Source of the DNA: Pseudomonadales bacterium
GTDB taxonomy: Bacteria; Pseudomonadota; Gammaproteobacteria; Pseudomonadales; Ketobacteraceae
Direction: 5' to 3'
DNA length: 64,000 nt
NCBI GenBank assembly: GCA_002701845.1
Contig: NZXG01000015.1
Coordinates: forward strand, 40,094-104,093
Every line of letters begins with the position of its first letter. The first letter of the stretch is position 1. Below are positions 10,007-18,275 of this stretch, piece after piece. A program made the translations under genes and the position numbers. The notes under the pieces are model-generated. The model was given only the letters and a program-made list of their open reading frames with translations, searched no databases and was not told the origin of the DNA.

Positions 10007-11560
10007 TCAAAACTCATATCGAATACTGGCGCTGGTGCGCACCTCCCCCTCGTCGATGCTTTCCACGGCTACCAGGGGATAGCCGATATCCAGATCCAGC
10101 GACCAGCCGCTTCCCGCTTCACCGCGAGCACCAACACCCACCGCCGCAAGGTCGAACTCGTCCTCCTCTTCCTGGCCGGTGTCCTCGTTCAGCAGGTACG
10201 CTCCCTCAAGGAAAGCCAGAAGATTAAGCTTGCCCCAGCTCCAGGACTTGGCGGGGGTATTCAGCTGCAGTCCGACAATGGCGCCCATATCCGCTGACAC
10301 CTGGGATTCGTAATAGCCGCGCACGCTGTCGACGCCCCCGGCGGACATCTGTTCATTACTCACCAACGGGGAATCTGCCCATTGCAGCGTGCCGAATCCA
10401 TCCAGACTCCAGCCGCCACCGAAAAACTGGGTACGATCAAAATCGGCTTTTAGCACCACAAAGTTGGGCTCACCCCGGGAACGTTTCTCGTTGAATTCCT
10501 CGTTGTCGTTGGCCACACCGCGAACCCCGAACTTCAATGCCAGGGCCAGACTGTCACTCCAGTTATCCTGGCGCTGAAAGCGACTGAACTGACTGCTGAA
10601 AATAATGTAATCCAGGGGGGTTTCGTAGCTTTCACTGGCGCCGGCCACCACAATGGATTCATCAAAATCCTTGTAATCCAGACCGAAAATCAGGGTGCTC
10701 ATGGCAGCACCCTGTTGCCGGAACGGTCGGATATAGCGCCCCCCGAGGATGAAACCTTCCCCTACCACACGGGTATTACCCAGGGTGGCCAGATCGGAGT
10801 CCGACCATACGGCATAGAGGGCTACTTTTTTGCCGCTGAAGCCCAGGGGGAAAATATAGGTGCTGGCCAGGACCTGTACTTCATCCCGGTCTTCCGGAGA
10901 AACCTGAGCCTGGAATGACCACTCATGGAATTTCTGCCACAGGTTGCTGTAGGCAAGGTCCACGGAGAGCCGGGTGTCCGTGGTATTCTCCGTATTGAAA
11001 TTATTCAATTCGATGCCACCGGATAACGGCAGCTGATCATCGATATCCACTTCCACGTCGATGAGGTCTTCGCTGGGGCCCTGTTTTAGCATGGGCAAGA
11101 GCGTGAGATCCCGGCTGAGGGCATTGGCCTGCTGGATATCCTGTTGTAATTCACTGAGGTTCAGGGGTCGGCCCGGCTCCAGAGTGGGCAGGGTCTGTTT
11201 GATCAGGCTGGGCAGGAAATAGTGGGCCCCCTGAATATTCACCCGGCGCACCCGGGTCTCCGTTACTTTCAGGGTGAATACGCCGTTCACCACGGTTTGT
11301 GGCGGTATTTCCACAAAAACCGCGGGATAACCGGCCTGTTTATACAGTTTTTGCAGGGTCTGGGCGGCGGTTTCCACGTCTTCAATGGTGCGGGCCGCAC
11401 CCAGGTAAGGCATCAGATTCTGCTGGATAACCTCTTCACTGAGCAGCGAGTTTCCCTCCACCTGGAATTCCCAGATATCAATATACTTGACCGCCGCCGT
11501 CACGACTCCACTGACCATCAGGAAAGCCAGTCCCCACCCCCATTTCAATACGTCTTTCAT
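10007..11560 (-). CDS. TpsB outer-membrane transporter (FhaC/ShlB/HecB family)
   Basis: Outer-membrane pore that recognises the TPS domain of its partner exoprotein in the periplasm and threads it to the surface. The product has 517 residues, normal for the family. A signal peptide (about 1-22) is followed by two POTRA domains (about 27-103 and 104-177) and a 16-strand barrel ending in YEF with a terminal Phe, as expected for BAM substrates. The conserved L6-loop motif VRGY is at about 413-416. It lies directly upstream of the giant TpsA gene. A strong stem-loop separates it from the PstS-like gene upstream, so tpsBA probably has its own promoter in 11561-11622, where I see no clear -35/-10 pair. 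Confidence 0.95.
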   Translation of the reverse strand: MKDVLKWGWGLAFLMVSGVVTAAVKYIDIWEFQVEGNSLLSEEVIQQNLMPYLGAARTIEDVETAAQTLQKLYKQAGYPAVFVEIPPQTVVNGVFTLKVTETRVRRVNIQGAHYFLPSLIKQTLPTLEPGRPLNLSELQQDIQQANALSRDLTLLPMLKQGPSEDLIDVEVDIDDQLPLSGGIELNNFNTENTTDTRLSVDLAYSNLWQKFHEWSFQAQVSPEDRDEVQVLASTYIFPLGFSGKKVALYAVWSDSDLATLGNTRVVGEGFILGGRYIRPFRQQGAAMSTLIFGLDYKDFDESIVVAGASESYETPLDYIIFSSQFSRFQRQDNWSDSLALALKFGVRGVANDNEEFNEKRSRGEPNFVVLKADFDRTQFFGGGWSLDGFGTLQWADSPLVSNEQMSAGGVDSVRGYYESQVSADMGAIVGLQLNTPAKSWSWGKLNLLAFLEGAYLLNEDTGQEEEDEFDLAAVGVGARGEAGSGWSLDLDIGYPLVAVESIDEGEVRTSASIRYEF

Positions 11561-11622
11561 TCGGTGCTTACTGCCTTAGTTCACTCAACCGCTCTCAGAT
11601 ACTGTTTCATCAATACAAGAAC

Positions 11623-11648
11623 AGGAGCACCCGAAGGGGTGCTCCTGC
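11623..11648 (-). terminator. Terminator-like hairpin after the PstS-like gene
   Basis: A perfect 11-bp inverted repeat (CAGGAGCACCC / GGGTGCTCCTG) with a 4-base loop begins 36 bases beyond the PstS-like stop. On the minus strand it is followed by TTCTTGTATT, a modest T-rich tail. It separates the PstS-like gene from tpsBA. Confidence 0.75.
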
Positions 11649-11683
11649 GTGGTCGCTCTATAATGGTGAGCTAGTGTTGCAAC

Positions 11684-13207
11684 TTAGTTACGAGTGCTCA
11701 CATCGATGCCGTTGGCGTTGAACGCCGGGATACGGCAAGAGCTTTGGCCGGTGAGACCTTTGTTGAAAGGCATAACCGGGTTGGTGGCATCAAACGGGAA
11801 GGAAGGCTGAGTGGAACCCTGGGCAAACACCAGGCTGCCCACGTTGGCCGGGGCAGTGCCGCCAGTGGCCAGGATTTCCGGCGTGTTGAAGCCGCCAGCG
11901 GGACGGTCGTCGTTGGTGGTGGTGGGATCGTCAGTCTGCAGGCTGATATTGAAGTCACGCACGTCGTTGATGTTACGGGCGATCCGTACAAACTCGTCGG
12001 CCAGGGCAGTCTGGTCAGCAGTCAGGTCACCGGTGCGCCACTGGATGGTCAGGGCCGCCCAGTTCTGATACAGACCGGAAGCCACGTTCTCCAGAGTGGG
12101 CTTCACACCGTCGATGGCAACATATTTATATACGTTGCGGTTGGTGCGGCCTTCATCCACTTTCTCCAGGGACTGGATACCAATGGCCCAGCGATCGGCA
12201 TTGGTGATATTGGTCAGGCAGCGACCCATATCAGAGGAACCGGCGTTACGATGTACGTGAGGGCCGGGAGCCGGGAACGGGCCGATGGTGGGAACCGGAG
12301 AATCGTTCTCTTCACCGTTGGAGTCCACCGCGATACCCAATGCAACCGAGGTGAAGTTGCCGGCGCCGCGATAGGCACAACCTGTACCCATGTAGTAGGA
12401 GTTAAACTGAGCCTGAGTACCAGAGCCGGGAGTACGAACACACACGTTTACCGCGCCATTGCTGAGAGTGGCGCCGGCTTCGCTAACGATGCTGCCACCG
12501 TTCTTGCCCTTCAGATCGCTCCAGTTCTGAACGTTGCCACCGAAGATATTGGCAATCAGATCGGAGGACAGGGAAGGCATATTCTGCACTTCGTCAGATC
12601 CCACCGGCAGATCCTGAGCAAATTGCAGGGCATCCCGCAGGCCAGGAGACACCACGATACCAAAGGTCTGGGCATTCACCGTGTTAACGTTCAGATCAGT
12701 GGCTTCGTCGATTAGGATGGAGACGTTATCGAAATTGTTTTCAGGCAGAGTGAACAGCTCCGGCTCCACGTCGGAGATACCCACCATGGCGGGACGATCC
12801 GTGGTTCCTGTGCAGTCGTACTCACCGGCAGAAGTTGCGGTACCCGGGACAGTCTGGCTGCAGGTGGTCAGGTCAATGGCCACCACGTTGGACTGGTTAA
12901 CCACCGGGGCAACCCCGTCAATGGAGCCACCGCTTTGCTTCAGGAACAGCACGTCTTTGTCCTCGGAAAACACACCGGTGGAGGCGCGCACGGTGCAGAA
13001 GACCGCGGAAGCATCATCGCCCGGCTCGGAATAGTTGTCCTGGGTGCTGATGTCGCACAGGGAAGAGTAGTAGGTTTGTACCTGCTTGTCGGCGGCAGTG
13101 GCACCGGAGATCTGGAATACCACGTCCGGGGTGACGCTGGGGGCCAATGCGTAGGCGTGAGACGCCATGGCTGCCGTGACGGCAACCGCAATTTTATTCA
13201 GTTTCAT
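11684..13207 (-). CDS. Secreted PstS-like periplasmic-binding-protein-fold protein
   Basis: 507 residues with a clear signal peptide (MKLNKIAVAVTAAMASHAYA, cleavage near residue 20). Three islands match the PstS/phosphate-binding architecture: SGATA at 34-38; a segment near 205-235 ending IFGGNVQNWSDLKG, like the 'G-x-NW-x-D' helix of PstS; and VCVRTPGSGTQAQFN near 255-269, like the SGT anion-binding loop. A later GSSDMGRCL...WAIGIQSLE stretch resembles the AIGY region of PstS. It has Cys pairs unusual in true PstS proteins. It is longer than E. coli PstS (about 346), and no pstCAB transporter genes are nearby, so it is more likely a secreted or surface DING/PstS-like protein than an ABC transport component. 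Ligand unknown; phosphate is an inference from the fold. Confidence 0.8.
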   Translation of the reverse strand: MKLNKIAVAVTAAMASHAYALAPSVTPDVVFQISGATAADKQVQTYYSSLCDISTQDNYSEPGDDASAVFCTVRASTGVFSEDKDVLFLKQSGGSIDGVAPVVNQSNVVAIDLTTCSQTVPGTATSAGEYDCTGTTDRPAMVGISDVEPELFTLPENNFDNVSILIDEATDLNVNTVNAQTFGIVVSPGLRDALQFAQDLPVGSDEVQNMPSLSSDLIANIFGGNVQNWSDLKGKNGGSIVSEAGATLSNGAVNVCVRTPGSGTQAQFNSYYMGTGCAYRGAGNFTSVALGIAVDSNGEENDSPVPTIGPFPAPGPHVHRNAGSSDMGRCLTNITNADRWAIGIQSLEKVDEGRTNRNVYKYVAIDGVKPTLENVASGLYQNWAALTIQWRTGDLTADQTALADEFVRIARNINDVRDFNISLQTDDPTTTNDDRPAGGFNTPEILATGGTAPANVGSLVFAQGSTQPSFPFDATNPVMPFNKGLTGQSSCRIPAFNANGIDVSTRN

Positions 13208-13249
13208 GACTTGTGCCTCAAAAAAGATGATTTGCGAATTTTCTATGGT

Positions 13250-13275
13250 GGCGCCAGGGAGAATCCGCTGACGCC
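13250..13275 (-). terminator. Intercistronic stem-loop between the CTERM gene and the PstS-like gene
   Basis: On the minus strand GGCGTCAG and CTGGCGCC pair over 8 bp (one G-U) around a 10-base loop, starting 17 bases after the CTERM stop. There is no T-tract, so it may be an attenuator or RNA-stabilising hairpin rather than a full terminator. It would make the two genes a leaky operon. Confidence 0.45.
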
Positions 13276-13291
13276 GGATCAGGTGTACGGA

Positions 13292-14101
13292 TTACGCGTT
13301 GCGACGACGGCGACGGGCAACACCCGCCAGACCCAGCACGCCGGAAGCGAACAGCCAGACCGCCGCCGGTACCGGCACGTAAGACAGAGTTCCGACTTCC
13401 AGGTCCACGGTCCAGTAACCGGGAGATTTCACTGCGTAACCATCGAAGTCCTGGTTGGCGATGTTCTCATACTGGTAGCTGTAACCGTAAAGGGTCTCGC
13501 CCACTTCGGCTACACCCAGAGTTTCATCCGCGCCCAGAGCGAAGGTGATACCAGCCACTTCAGGCCCCCATCGGCCGCCGAAACCGGCATAGAAAATACC
13601 GCCTTCCAACAGAATGGTGGGATCTTCGTCACCGCTGGTGGGAGACTGGAAACCGTTATCCCGCAGGTTGTTGGCATAGTTCTGATAGGGAGCGAAGGTG
13701 GTGCCGATCTTGTCGTAGGTGTAATCTACGGACAGGTTGTCACTGGGGCTGGTCAGATAGATGGACCATGCGGTGGGATCCAGTGTGTTCAGGAACACAG
13801 GCTGGTCGTTGTTAGCGCCGGAGACGCCGAACATCAGGCTGGAGGCAGTATCAGCACTGATGTGATCCAGACCACCCTGGTCCAGTTGCCAGGTGCTACC
13901 GATTTCCAGATCCAGCACGTCCACAGTTTCCACACCCAGATCCTGAGTCATGGAGGTTTCAGTGGCGTCGTTCCAGATGGTCAGAATCAGCTCACCACGG
14001 GCGCTGGGATCTGACGCGATCGAACCAGAAGTCCAGGCTGCATTGGCACTTACAGATACGGCTGCCAGAGCAACTGAGGCCGCAATCGTCTTGATTTTCA
14101 T
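13292..14101 (-). CDS. VPxPA/PEP-CTERM-type sorting-signal protein
   Basis: 269-residue secreted protein of unknown function with an exosortase-type C-terminus. It has a signal peptide (MKIKTIAASVALAAVSVSANA) and a Gly/Asp/Tyr-rich body with no recognised domain. A tripartite tail occupies residues 242-269: VPVPA motif, hydrophobic helix (AVWLFASGVLGLAGVA), then an Arg run. This layout is that of PEP-CTERM/VPLPA-CTERM proteins, which exosortases cleave and attach to the envelope or release with exopolysaccharide. No exosortase gene is in the window, but PrsKRT and EPS genes typical of XrtA systems lie at 48-60 kb. It is read in the same direction as the PstS-like gene, 84 bases upstream of it. 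Confidence 0.85.
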   Translation of the reverse strand: MKIKTIAASVALAAVSVSANAAWTSGSIASDPSARGELILTIWNDATETSMTQDLGVETVDVLDLEIGSTWQLDQGGLDHISADTASSLMFGVSGANNDQPVFLNTLDPTAWSIYLTSPSDNLSVDYTYDKIGTTFAPYQNYANNLRDNGFQSPTSGDEDPTILLEGGIFYAGFGGRWGPEVAGITFALGADETLGVAEVGETLYGYSYQYENIANQDFDGYAVKSPGYWTVDLEVGTLSYVPVPAAVWLFASGVLGLAGVARRRRRNA

Positions 14102-14586
14102 ATTCCTTACCCTCGGTCATAAAGAATTGGTTGATTCACACTTCATGCGAAGCACTGCTTCCAGTTCTTTGAGAGAACAGCCCCCGACATGAATCGTTGA
14201 TACTGCAAACTTCCCCACTGCAGTACCGGGGGCCATATTGAAGGAGAAATATGAACTATTTGTTGATTTCTAAATGAATATTTTCTTTAGGTAATGTGGG
14301 AATTTTAATGCATATTTATGACAGCGCTGAAACATTGTGTTGTCTCGGCAGCGCTCTGCTATATGACCGGTAACGGGATGCCAACTAACACGGCACGCGC
14401 ATTGAATGACACGCCAATATTGACCCTGGTTTGGTGTGCCGGTTCCCTCTCTTTGTGCTGATCACGGTCCATTGGCGGCTAATCATAATTTTGCAAACTA
14501 CACTTCATCCAACTGTCATATTGTTGCCAAAGACAAGCCTTGTCTGTCAATCTGGGCAATGGGCACACCGCAACCGGAGACTGTTT
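14102..14586. other. 485-bp divergent intergenic region (CTERM gene / nnrS)
   Basis: AT-rich region carrying control signals for both flanking genes. Visible items: a possible Pho-box half-site at 14307-14324 (read on the minus strand); an 8-codon ORF MNYLLISK at 14251-14277 with AAGGAG just upstream; an inverted repeat AGCGCTG/CAGCGCT at 14323-14329 and 14349-14355 with a 19-base loop; and a near-miss sigma-54 sequence GGCACG-N4-TTGA at 14392-14405 on the plus strand. None is proven. Confidence 0.5.
14307..14324 (-). promoter_or_regulatory. Candidate Pho-box-like site
   Basis: Read on the minus strand: a perfect CTGTCAT half, the canonical AAAT spacer, then a poor second half ATGCATT (3 of 7 match). 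It lies about 205 bases upstream of the CTERM gene start. The PstS-like gene downstream makes phosphate control worth asking about, but one good half-site can arise by chance. Confidence 0.22.
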
Positions 14587-15774
14587 ATGTTGAACCGCAT
14601 GCCGACCCCGCCGCCCCTGTTGGGCCTGGCTTTTCGGCCCTTTTTCCTGCTGGGGAGTTTATTCTCGGTGGCCGCCCTGGCGCTGTGGCTGCATTTTTGG
14701 ATCGCGCCTTCCCACTGGCACAGCTACGGCAATCCCCTCTGGTGGCACGGCCATGAAATGGTGTTTGGTTTTGCCGTTGCCATTATCGCCGGTTTTTTGT
14801 TAACGGCAGTGCAAAACTGGACCGGGGTACCGAGTGTCAAAGGCTGGCCACTGGGTCTGTTGGTGCTGCTTTGGCTAATACCCCGAATTACCTTACCCTG
14901 GGTGACGGCCCCCCTTTCTTACCTGGTGGCATTCCTGGACCTTTTATTATTGCCGTTACTGGCTTTGCTGATGCTGCTGCCGGTTGTTCACCGCCGGCAA
15001 TGGCGTAACCTGGGATTTGCGCCAGTGCTGTTATTATTTGGCGGACTGAATGGCCTCAGTCATTACGGCATCATCAACCAGCAGCCGGCTCTGTCCATGA
15101 ACGCGGTGCACGCTGGTATTTTTCTGATTACGCTGTTGATCAGCATTATCGGCGGCCGAGTGATTCCCCTGTTTACCGCCAATGCCACCAGCTTTCAGCA
15201 ACCCTCGAAATTACCCTGGCTGGAATGGCCCGCCCACCTGGGACTGCTGGCTCTGGGTCTCCTGGCGCTGTGGGGGTTGCGATCCGGGAGCGGAGACTGG
15301 AGCGCCGTGCTTTGCCTGTTGACCGCTGGCGTGCATTGGCTGCGCTGGCGCAGATGGGGATTGCGCTATTGCTGGCGCAACCCTTTACTTTGGTCGTTGC
15401 AACTGGGTTATCTGTTCTTGCCGTTGGGGTTGGTGTTGCTGGGAATGTATGGGCTGGGGTTGATCCATAATTTCAGTGCGGGGCTGCACGCTCTGCTGGT
15501 GGGAGCCATTGGATTAATGATACTGGCCATGATTACCCGGGTGTCCCTGGGGCACACCGGGCGATCATTGCAACCGCCCCGGCTGATGAACTACTGCTTT
15601 GCACTCATGGTTTTGGCGGCCCTGATACGTGCCGGTCTCCCGCTGCTGACCCCGGCACTCATAATGGAGGCCATTAACCTTGCCGGGATCGGCTGGGTGC
15701 TGGCCTATTCAGCCTTCGTCGTTTGCTACTGGCCCATACTGACCAGCCCCCGGATTGACGGCAAACCGGGCTGA
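14587..15774 (+). CDS. nnrS: NnrS family haem/copper membrane protein
   Basis: Polytopic inner-membrane protein of the NnrS family, linked in other bacteria to nitric-oxide resistance and to NO-responsive regulons. The chosen ATG at 14587 gives 395 residues, the family norm, and has GGAGA seven bases upstream; the open frame extends upstream but without a start site of this quality. The protein starts PPPLLGLAFRPFFLLG, the typical NnrS N-terminus, and shows about 12 hydrophobic helices. It carries the conserved WHGHEMVFGFAVAIIAGFLLTAVQNWTG region in its N-terminal part, with candidate haem/metal His residues. The gene is monocistronic; no nor, nir or regulator gene is adjacent. It converges on gor with 22 bases between stops. 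Confidence 0.9.
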   Translation: MLNRMPTPPPLLGLAFRPFFLLGSLFSVAALALWLHFWIAPSHWHSYGNPLWWHGHEMVFGFAVAIIAGFLLTAVQNWTGVPSVKGWPLGLLVLLWLIPRITLPWVTAPLSYLVAFLDLLLLPLLALLMLLPVVHRRQWRNLGFAPVLLLFGGLNGLSHYGIINQQPALSMNAVHAGIFLITLLISIIGGRVIPLFTANATSFQQPSKLPWLEWPAHLGLLALGLLALWGLRSGSGDWSAVLCLLTAGVHWLRWRRWGLRYCWRNPLLWSLQLGYLFLPLGLVLLGMYGLGLIHNFSAGLHALLVGAIGLMILAMITRVSLGHTGRSLQPPRLMNYCFALMVLAALIRAGLPLLTPALIMEAINLAGIGWVLAYSAFVVCYWPILTSPRIDGKPG

Positions 15775-15796
15775 GAACGGCGCTGTGGCCCTCATC

Positions 15797-17155
15797 CTAT
15801 ATTGTCACCGGTGTGCGCATGGTGACAAACTCCTCGGCGGACGTGGGATGAATACCAATGGTCTGATCAAACTGGGCCTTGGTGGCTCCCATGGATACGG
15901 CGATGCCGATACCCTGAATAATTTCCCCGGCCTCCGGACCCACCATATGGGCGCCCAGCACTTTATTGCTGTCGCGATCCACCACCAGCTTCATCAGCGC
16001 CCGCTCTTTCTTATGGGAAAAGCTGTATTTCATAGGTGCAAAGGCAGAACGGTAAACCTCTACCTGGTGGCCCCGCTCCATGGCTTCCTGTTCGGTGAGG
16101 CCGACGGTGCCGATGGGGGGCTGAGTGAAGATGGCGGTGGGAATCACGTCATAGTTAATGGCCCGGCCACCCTCACCGAACAGATGGTGGGCCACGTACA
16201 TACCCTCCGCCAGGGCCACCGGGGTTAATTGCACCCGATCGGTCACGTCTCCCACGGCGTAGATCGAGGGCTCGGCGGTCTGATAATGCTCGTCCACTTC
16301 AATGGCACCGGCCTGATTCAATGTTACCGCCGTGGCCTCCAGGCCCAATCCTTCCACCAGAGGCCTGCGGCCAGTGGCATAGAGCACCAGCCCGTAGGCC
16401 TCCACGCCGTCATCGCTGTCGCGCACCACGAACTCGCCCTCACTGTTGGCGGTGATGCTCTCAACGTTATGATCAAATTTTAGGGTCATGCCTTTTTGCA
16501 ACAGACAATCCCGCAGATGGCAGCGCAGATCCTCGTCGAATCCCCGCAGAAACAGTGACCGGCGATAACTGACGGTCACTTCCACCCCCAGATTGTGAAG
16601 GATGCAGGCCAGTTCAATGGCGATGTATCCACCTCCCACCACCAAGGCAGTGGCGGGCAGCGCCGGCAGATCGAAAAACTCATTGGAAGTAATGGCATGT
16701 TCAATACCGGGGATATCGGGCAGAAAAGGCCAACCGCCCACAGCCACCAGAATGTGCCGCGCGGAATAACGGCGGCCATCAACGGCCACTTCATTGGGCC
16801 CGGTAATCCGGGCCCGGGCCGGGTGGATGTCCACGCCGGCCTGGGTCAACAGGCTTTCGTAAATACCATTGAGGCGGCGGATCTCATTGACTTTATTATC
16901 CCGCAGCGTGGGCCAGTGAAATTCAGGCTGACTCAGGGACCAGCCATAACTGCCGGCCAGGGCCATATCCTCCGCCAGTTGTGAACCATAGACGTAGAGT
17001 TTTTTTGGCACGCAACCCACGTTAACGCAGGTACCGCCATAATAGCGCTCTTCCGCAATGGCCACTTTGGCCCCCATGCCTGCCGCGGTACGGGCGCAGC
17101 GCACGCCCCCGGAGCCGGCACCAATGACATAGAGGTCGTAATCGAATTCACTCAC
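15797..17155 (-). CDS. gor: Glutathione-disulfide reductase
   Basis: NADPH-dependent flavoenzyme that reduces GSSG to GSH in the cytoplasm. The 452-residue length is typical. Domains in order: FAD-binding GAGSGG near residue 12; redox-active GGTCVNVGCVPKK with the paired Cys near 42-47; an NAD(P)H Rossmann motif VGGGYIAIE near 170; a second FAD motif ATGRRPLVEG...YAVGDV; and a dimer-interface C-terminus with IHPTSAEE, holding the catalytic His-Glu of glutathione reductase. The CVNVGC form and the tail distinguish it from lipoamide and mercuric reductases. No glutathione synthesis genes are nearby. It is convergent with nnrS. Confidence 0.95.
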   Translation of the reverse strand: MSEFDYDLYVIGAGSGGVRCARTAAGMGAKVAIAEERYYGGTCVNVGCVPKKLYVYGSQLAEDMALAGSYGWSLSQPEFHWPTLRDNKVNEIRRLNGIYESLLTQAGVDIHPARARITGPNEVAVDGRRYSARHILVAVGGWPFLPDIPGIEHAITSNEFFDLPALPATALVVGGGYIAIELACILHNLGVEVTVSYRRSLFLRGFDEDLRCHLRDCLLQKGMTLKFDHNVESITANSEGEFVVRDSDDGVEAYGLVLYATGRRPLVEGLGLEATAVTLNQAGAIEVDEHYQTAEPSIYAVGDVTDRVQLTPVALAEGMYVAHHLFGEGGRAINYDVIPTAIFTQPPIGTVGLTEQEAMERGHQVEVYRSAFAPMKYSFSHKKERALMKLVVDRDSNKVLGAHMVGPEAGEIIQGIGIAVSMGATKAQFDQTIGIHPTSAEEFVTMRTPVTI

Positions 17156-17223
17156 TGCAGTACTCCTGACATCAAAGTCTGCGGCATACTATTCCACAGA
17201 CCGGGGGAAAACAACAGCAAGCA

Positions 17224-17270
17224 CGGGCCACCAGAAGGGGGCTCCAACCCCCATCTTGAAAGTTGGCCCG
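17224..17270 (-). terminator. Imperfect nested hairpin between the OmpA-like gene and gor
   Basis: CGGGCCA (17224-17230) pairs with TGGCCCG (17264-17270), enclosing a GGGGG/CCCCC inner stem. It starts about 10 bases beyond the OmpA-like stop. It lacks a T-tract, so factor-independent termination is uncertain. Confidence 0.35.
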
Positions 17271-17278
17271 ATACGGGA

Positions 17279-17908
17279 CTAATTGACGATCTCGATTTCC
17301 ACCCGCCGGTTGGCGGCCCGGCCCTGCTGGGTGTCATTGGAAGCAATGGGATAGCGGGGCCCGTAGCCCTGGGCATGCAGCCGATTGGCGGCCACACCCT
17401 GGTTGATCAGATAATCTTTGACACTTTGCGCCCGCCGCTCGGACAGTAGCTGGTTGTGCTCAAAACTGCCGGTACTGTCGGTATGGCCGGTGACCTTCAC
17501 TGAGGTTTTGCTGTACTGGTTCAAAACCAGGGCCACACTGTCCAGGACGTCGTGAAAGCTGGGAAGCAATTGATACTGATCCACCGGAAAACTGACATTA
17601 CCCGGCATATTCAGGCGGATACCACCGTTCTCCATGCGAGTAACGCTGACCCCGGTACCTTCCAGCTTCTGCCGCAGCAGCTTCTCCTGGTAGTCAAAAT
17701 AGTAACCGGCACCGCCACCCAGGGCGGCACCGATGGCGGCGCCTTTGGCCCGATCATCCTTACTGGACACTGCCGCACCCACCACCGCGCCCGCCGCGGC
17801 GCCAATGGCGGTATTACTGGCTTTCTTCTCCCCGGTATAGGGATCGATAGTACAACCGGCCAGCCCCAAAGCCATCGCCAGGCTGACACCAACAATTGCT
17901 TTCTTCAT
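17279..17908 (-). CDS. OmpA-family outer-membrane lipoprotein (YiaD-like)
   Basis: 209-residue lipoprotein with a C-terminal peptidoglycan-binding OmpA domain. The lipobox LAGC puts the acylated Cys at residue 19. Next come a KKASNTAIG stretch and Gly-zipper segments (GAAAGAVVGAAV, GAAIGAALGGGAGYYFD). An OmpA-C domain occupies about residues 100-209, containing the peptidoglycan-contact signature TGHTDSTGS...N..LSERRA and ending NRRVEI. The order matches E. coli YiaD. It probably anchors the outer membrane to the wall; no partner gene is adjacent. ATG start, with AGGAG upstream. Confidence 0.9.
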   Translation of the reverse strand: MKKAIVGVSLAMALGLAGCTIDPYTGEKKASNTAIGAAAGAVVGAAVSSKDDRAKGAAIGAALGGGAGYYFDYQEKLLRQKLEGTGVSVTRMENGGIRLNMPGNVSFPVDQYQLLPSFHDVLDSVALVLNQYSKTSVKVTGHTDSTGSFEHNQLLSERRAQSVKDYLINQGVAANRLHAQGYGPRYPIASNDTQQGRAANRRVEIEIVN

Positions 17909-17990
17909 TCACATCTCCTGCTCACCCAGGGAACCATTTCCCCGAGGATGAGCCATTTTATCTGAATTAGCGCTGAACAGCAGAAACGAA

Positions 17991-18021
17991 GAAAGGCGAA
18001 GTGTGAAGTCCTTCGCCTTTC
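17991..18021 (-). terminator. Terminator-like hairpin after the 48-residue gene
   Basis: GAAAGGCGAAG (17991-18001) and CTTCGCCTTTC (18011-18021) form a perfect 11-bp stem with a 9-base loop, 24 bases past the small gene's stop. On the minus strand the stem ends CTTTC and runs into TTCGTTTCTG, a reasonable T-rich tail. Confidence 0.68.
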
Positions 18022-18044
18022 CTGATCGGGGGGGGATGGGACAG

Positions 18045-18191
18045 TCAGTCGGCGCGCCGGTCCTGTCCGCTGCGGCGATCGGCGTTGGCTTTTGCCTGTT
18101 CGGCCGTCTCGCGTTTGCGACGGTCCCCCCCTTTGCGCTCTTCCAGAAAATTCTCAATTTTGTGGTAGATCTCTTTTGATTTGGGATCCAT
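18045..18191 (-). CDS. Small highly charged protein, 48 residues, unknown
   Basis: No family recognised. The product starts MDPKSKEIYHKIENFLEE and ends with RRKRE and DRRSGQDRR, so it is a short predicted helix followed by a very basic tail. ATG at 18191 is chosen because TCAGGAGTAGCAGTT places AGGAG eight bases upstream; the frame stays open for 28 codons more but the ATG there lacks an SD. It is flanked by a good minus-strand -10 (18276-18281) and a convincing downstream hairpin, so it looks like a real monocistronic gene. Cytoplasmic; nucleic-acid or ribosome contact is conceivable from charge alone. Confidence 0.6.
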   Translation of the reverse strand: MDPKSKEIYHKIENFLEERKGGDRRKRETAEQAKANADRRSGQDRRAD

Positions 18192-18275
18192 AACTGCTAC
18201 TCCTGACACCGGTCCTTTCATGATTAAATCATCACCAGATATTAGAAAACGACATCGCCCATCGGGTTCCACCAA

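Noticed and set aside
14219..14238. Sigma-54-like promoter upstream of the CTERM gene
   Set aside because: On the minus strand TGGC and TGCAG are separated so that GG and GC are 11 rather than 10 bases apart; sigma-54 spacing is strict.
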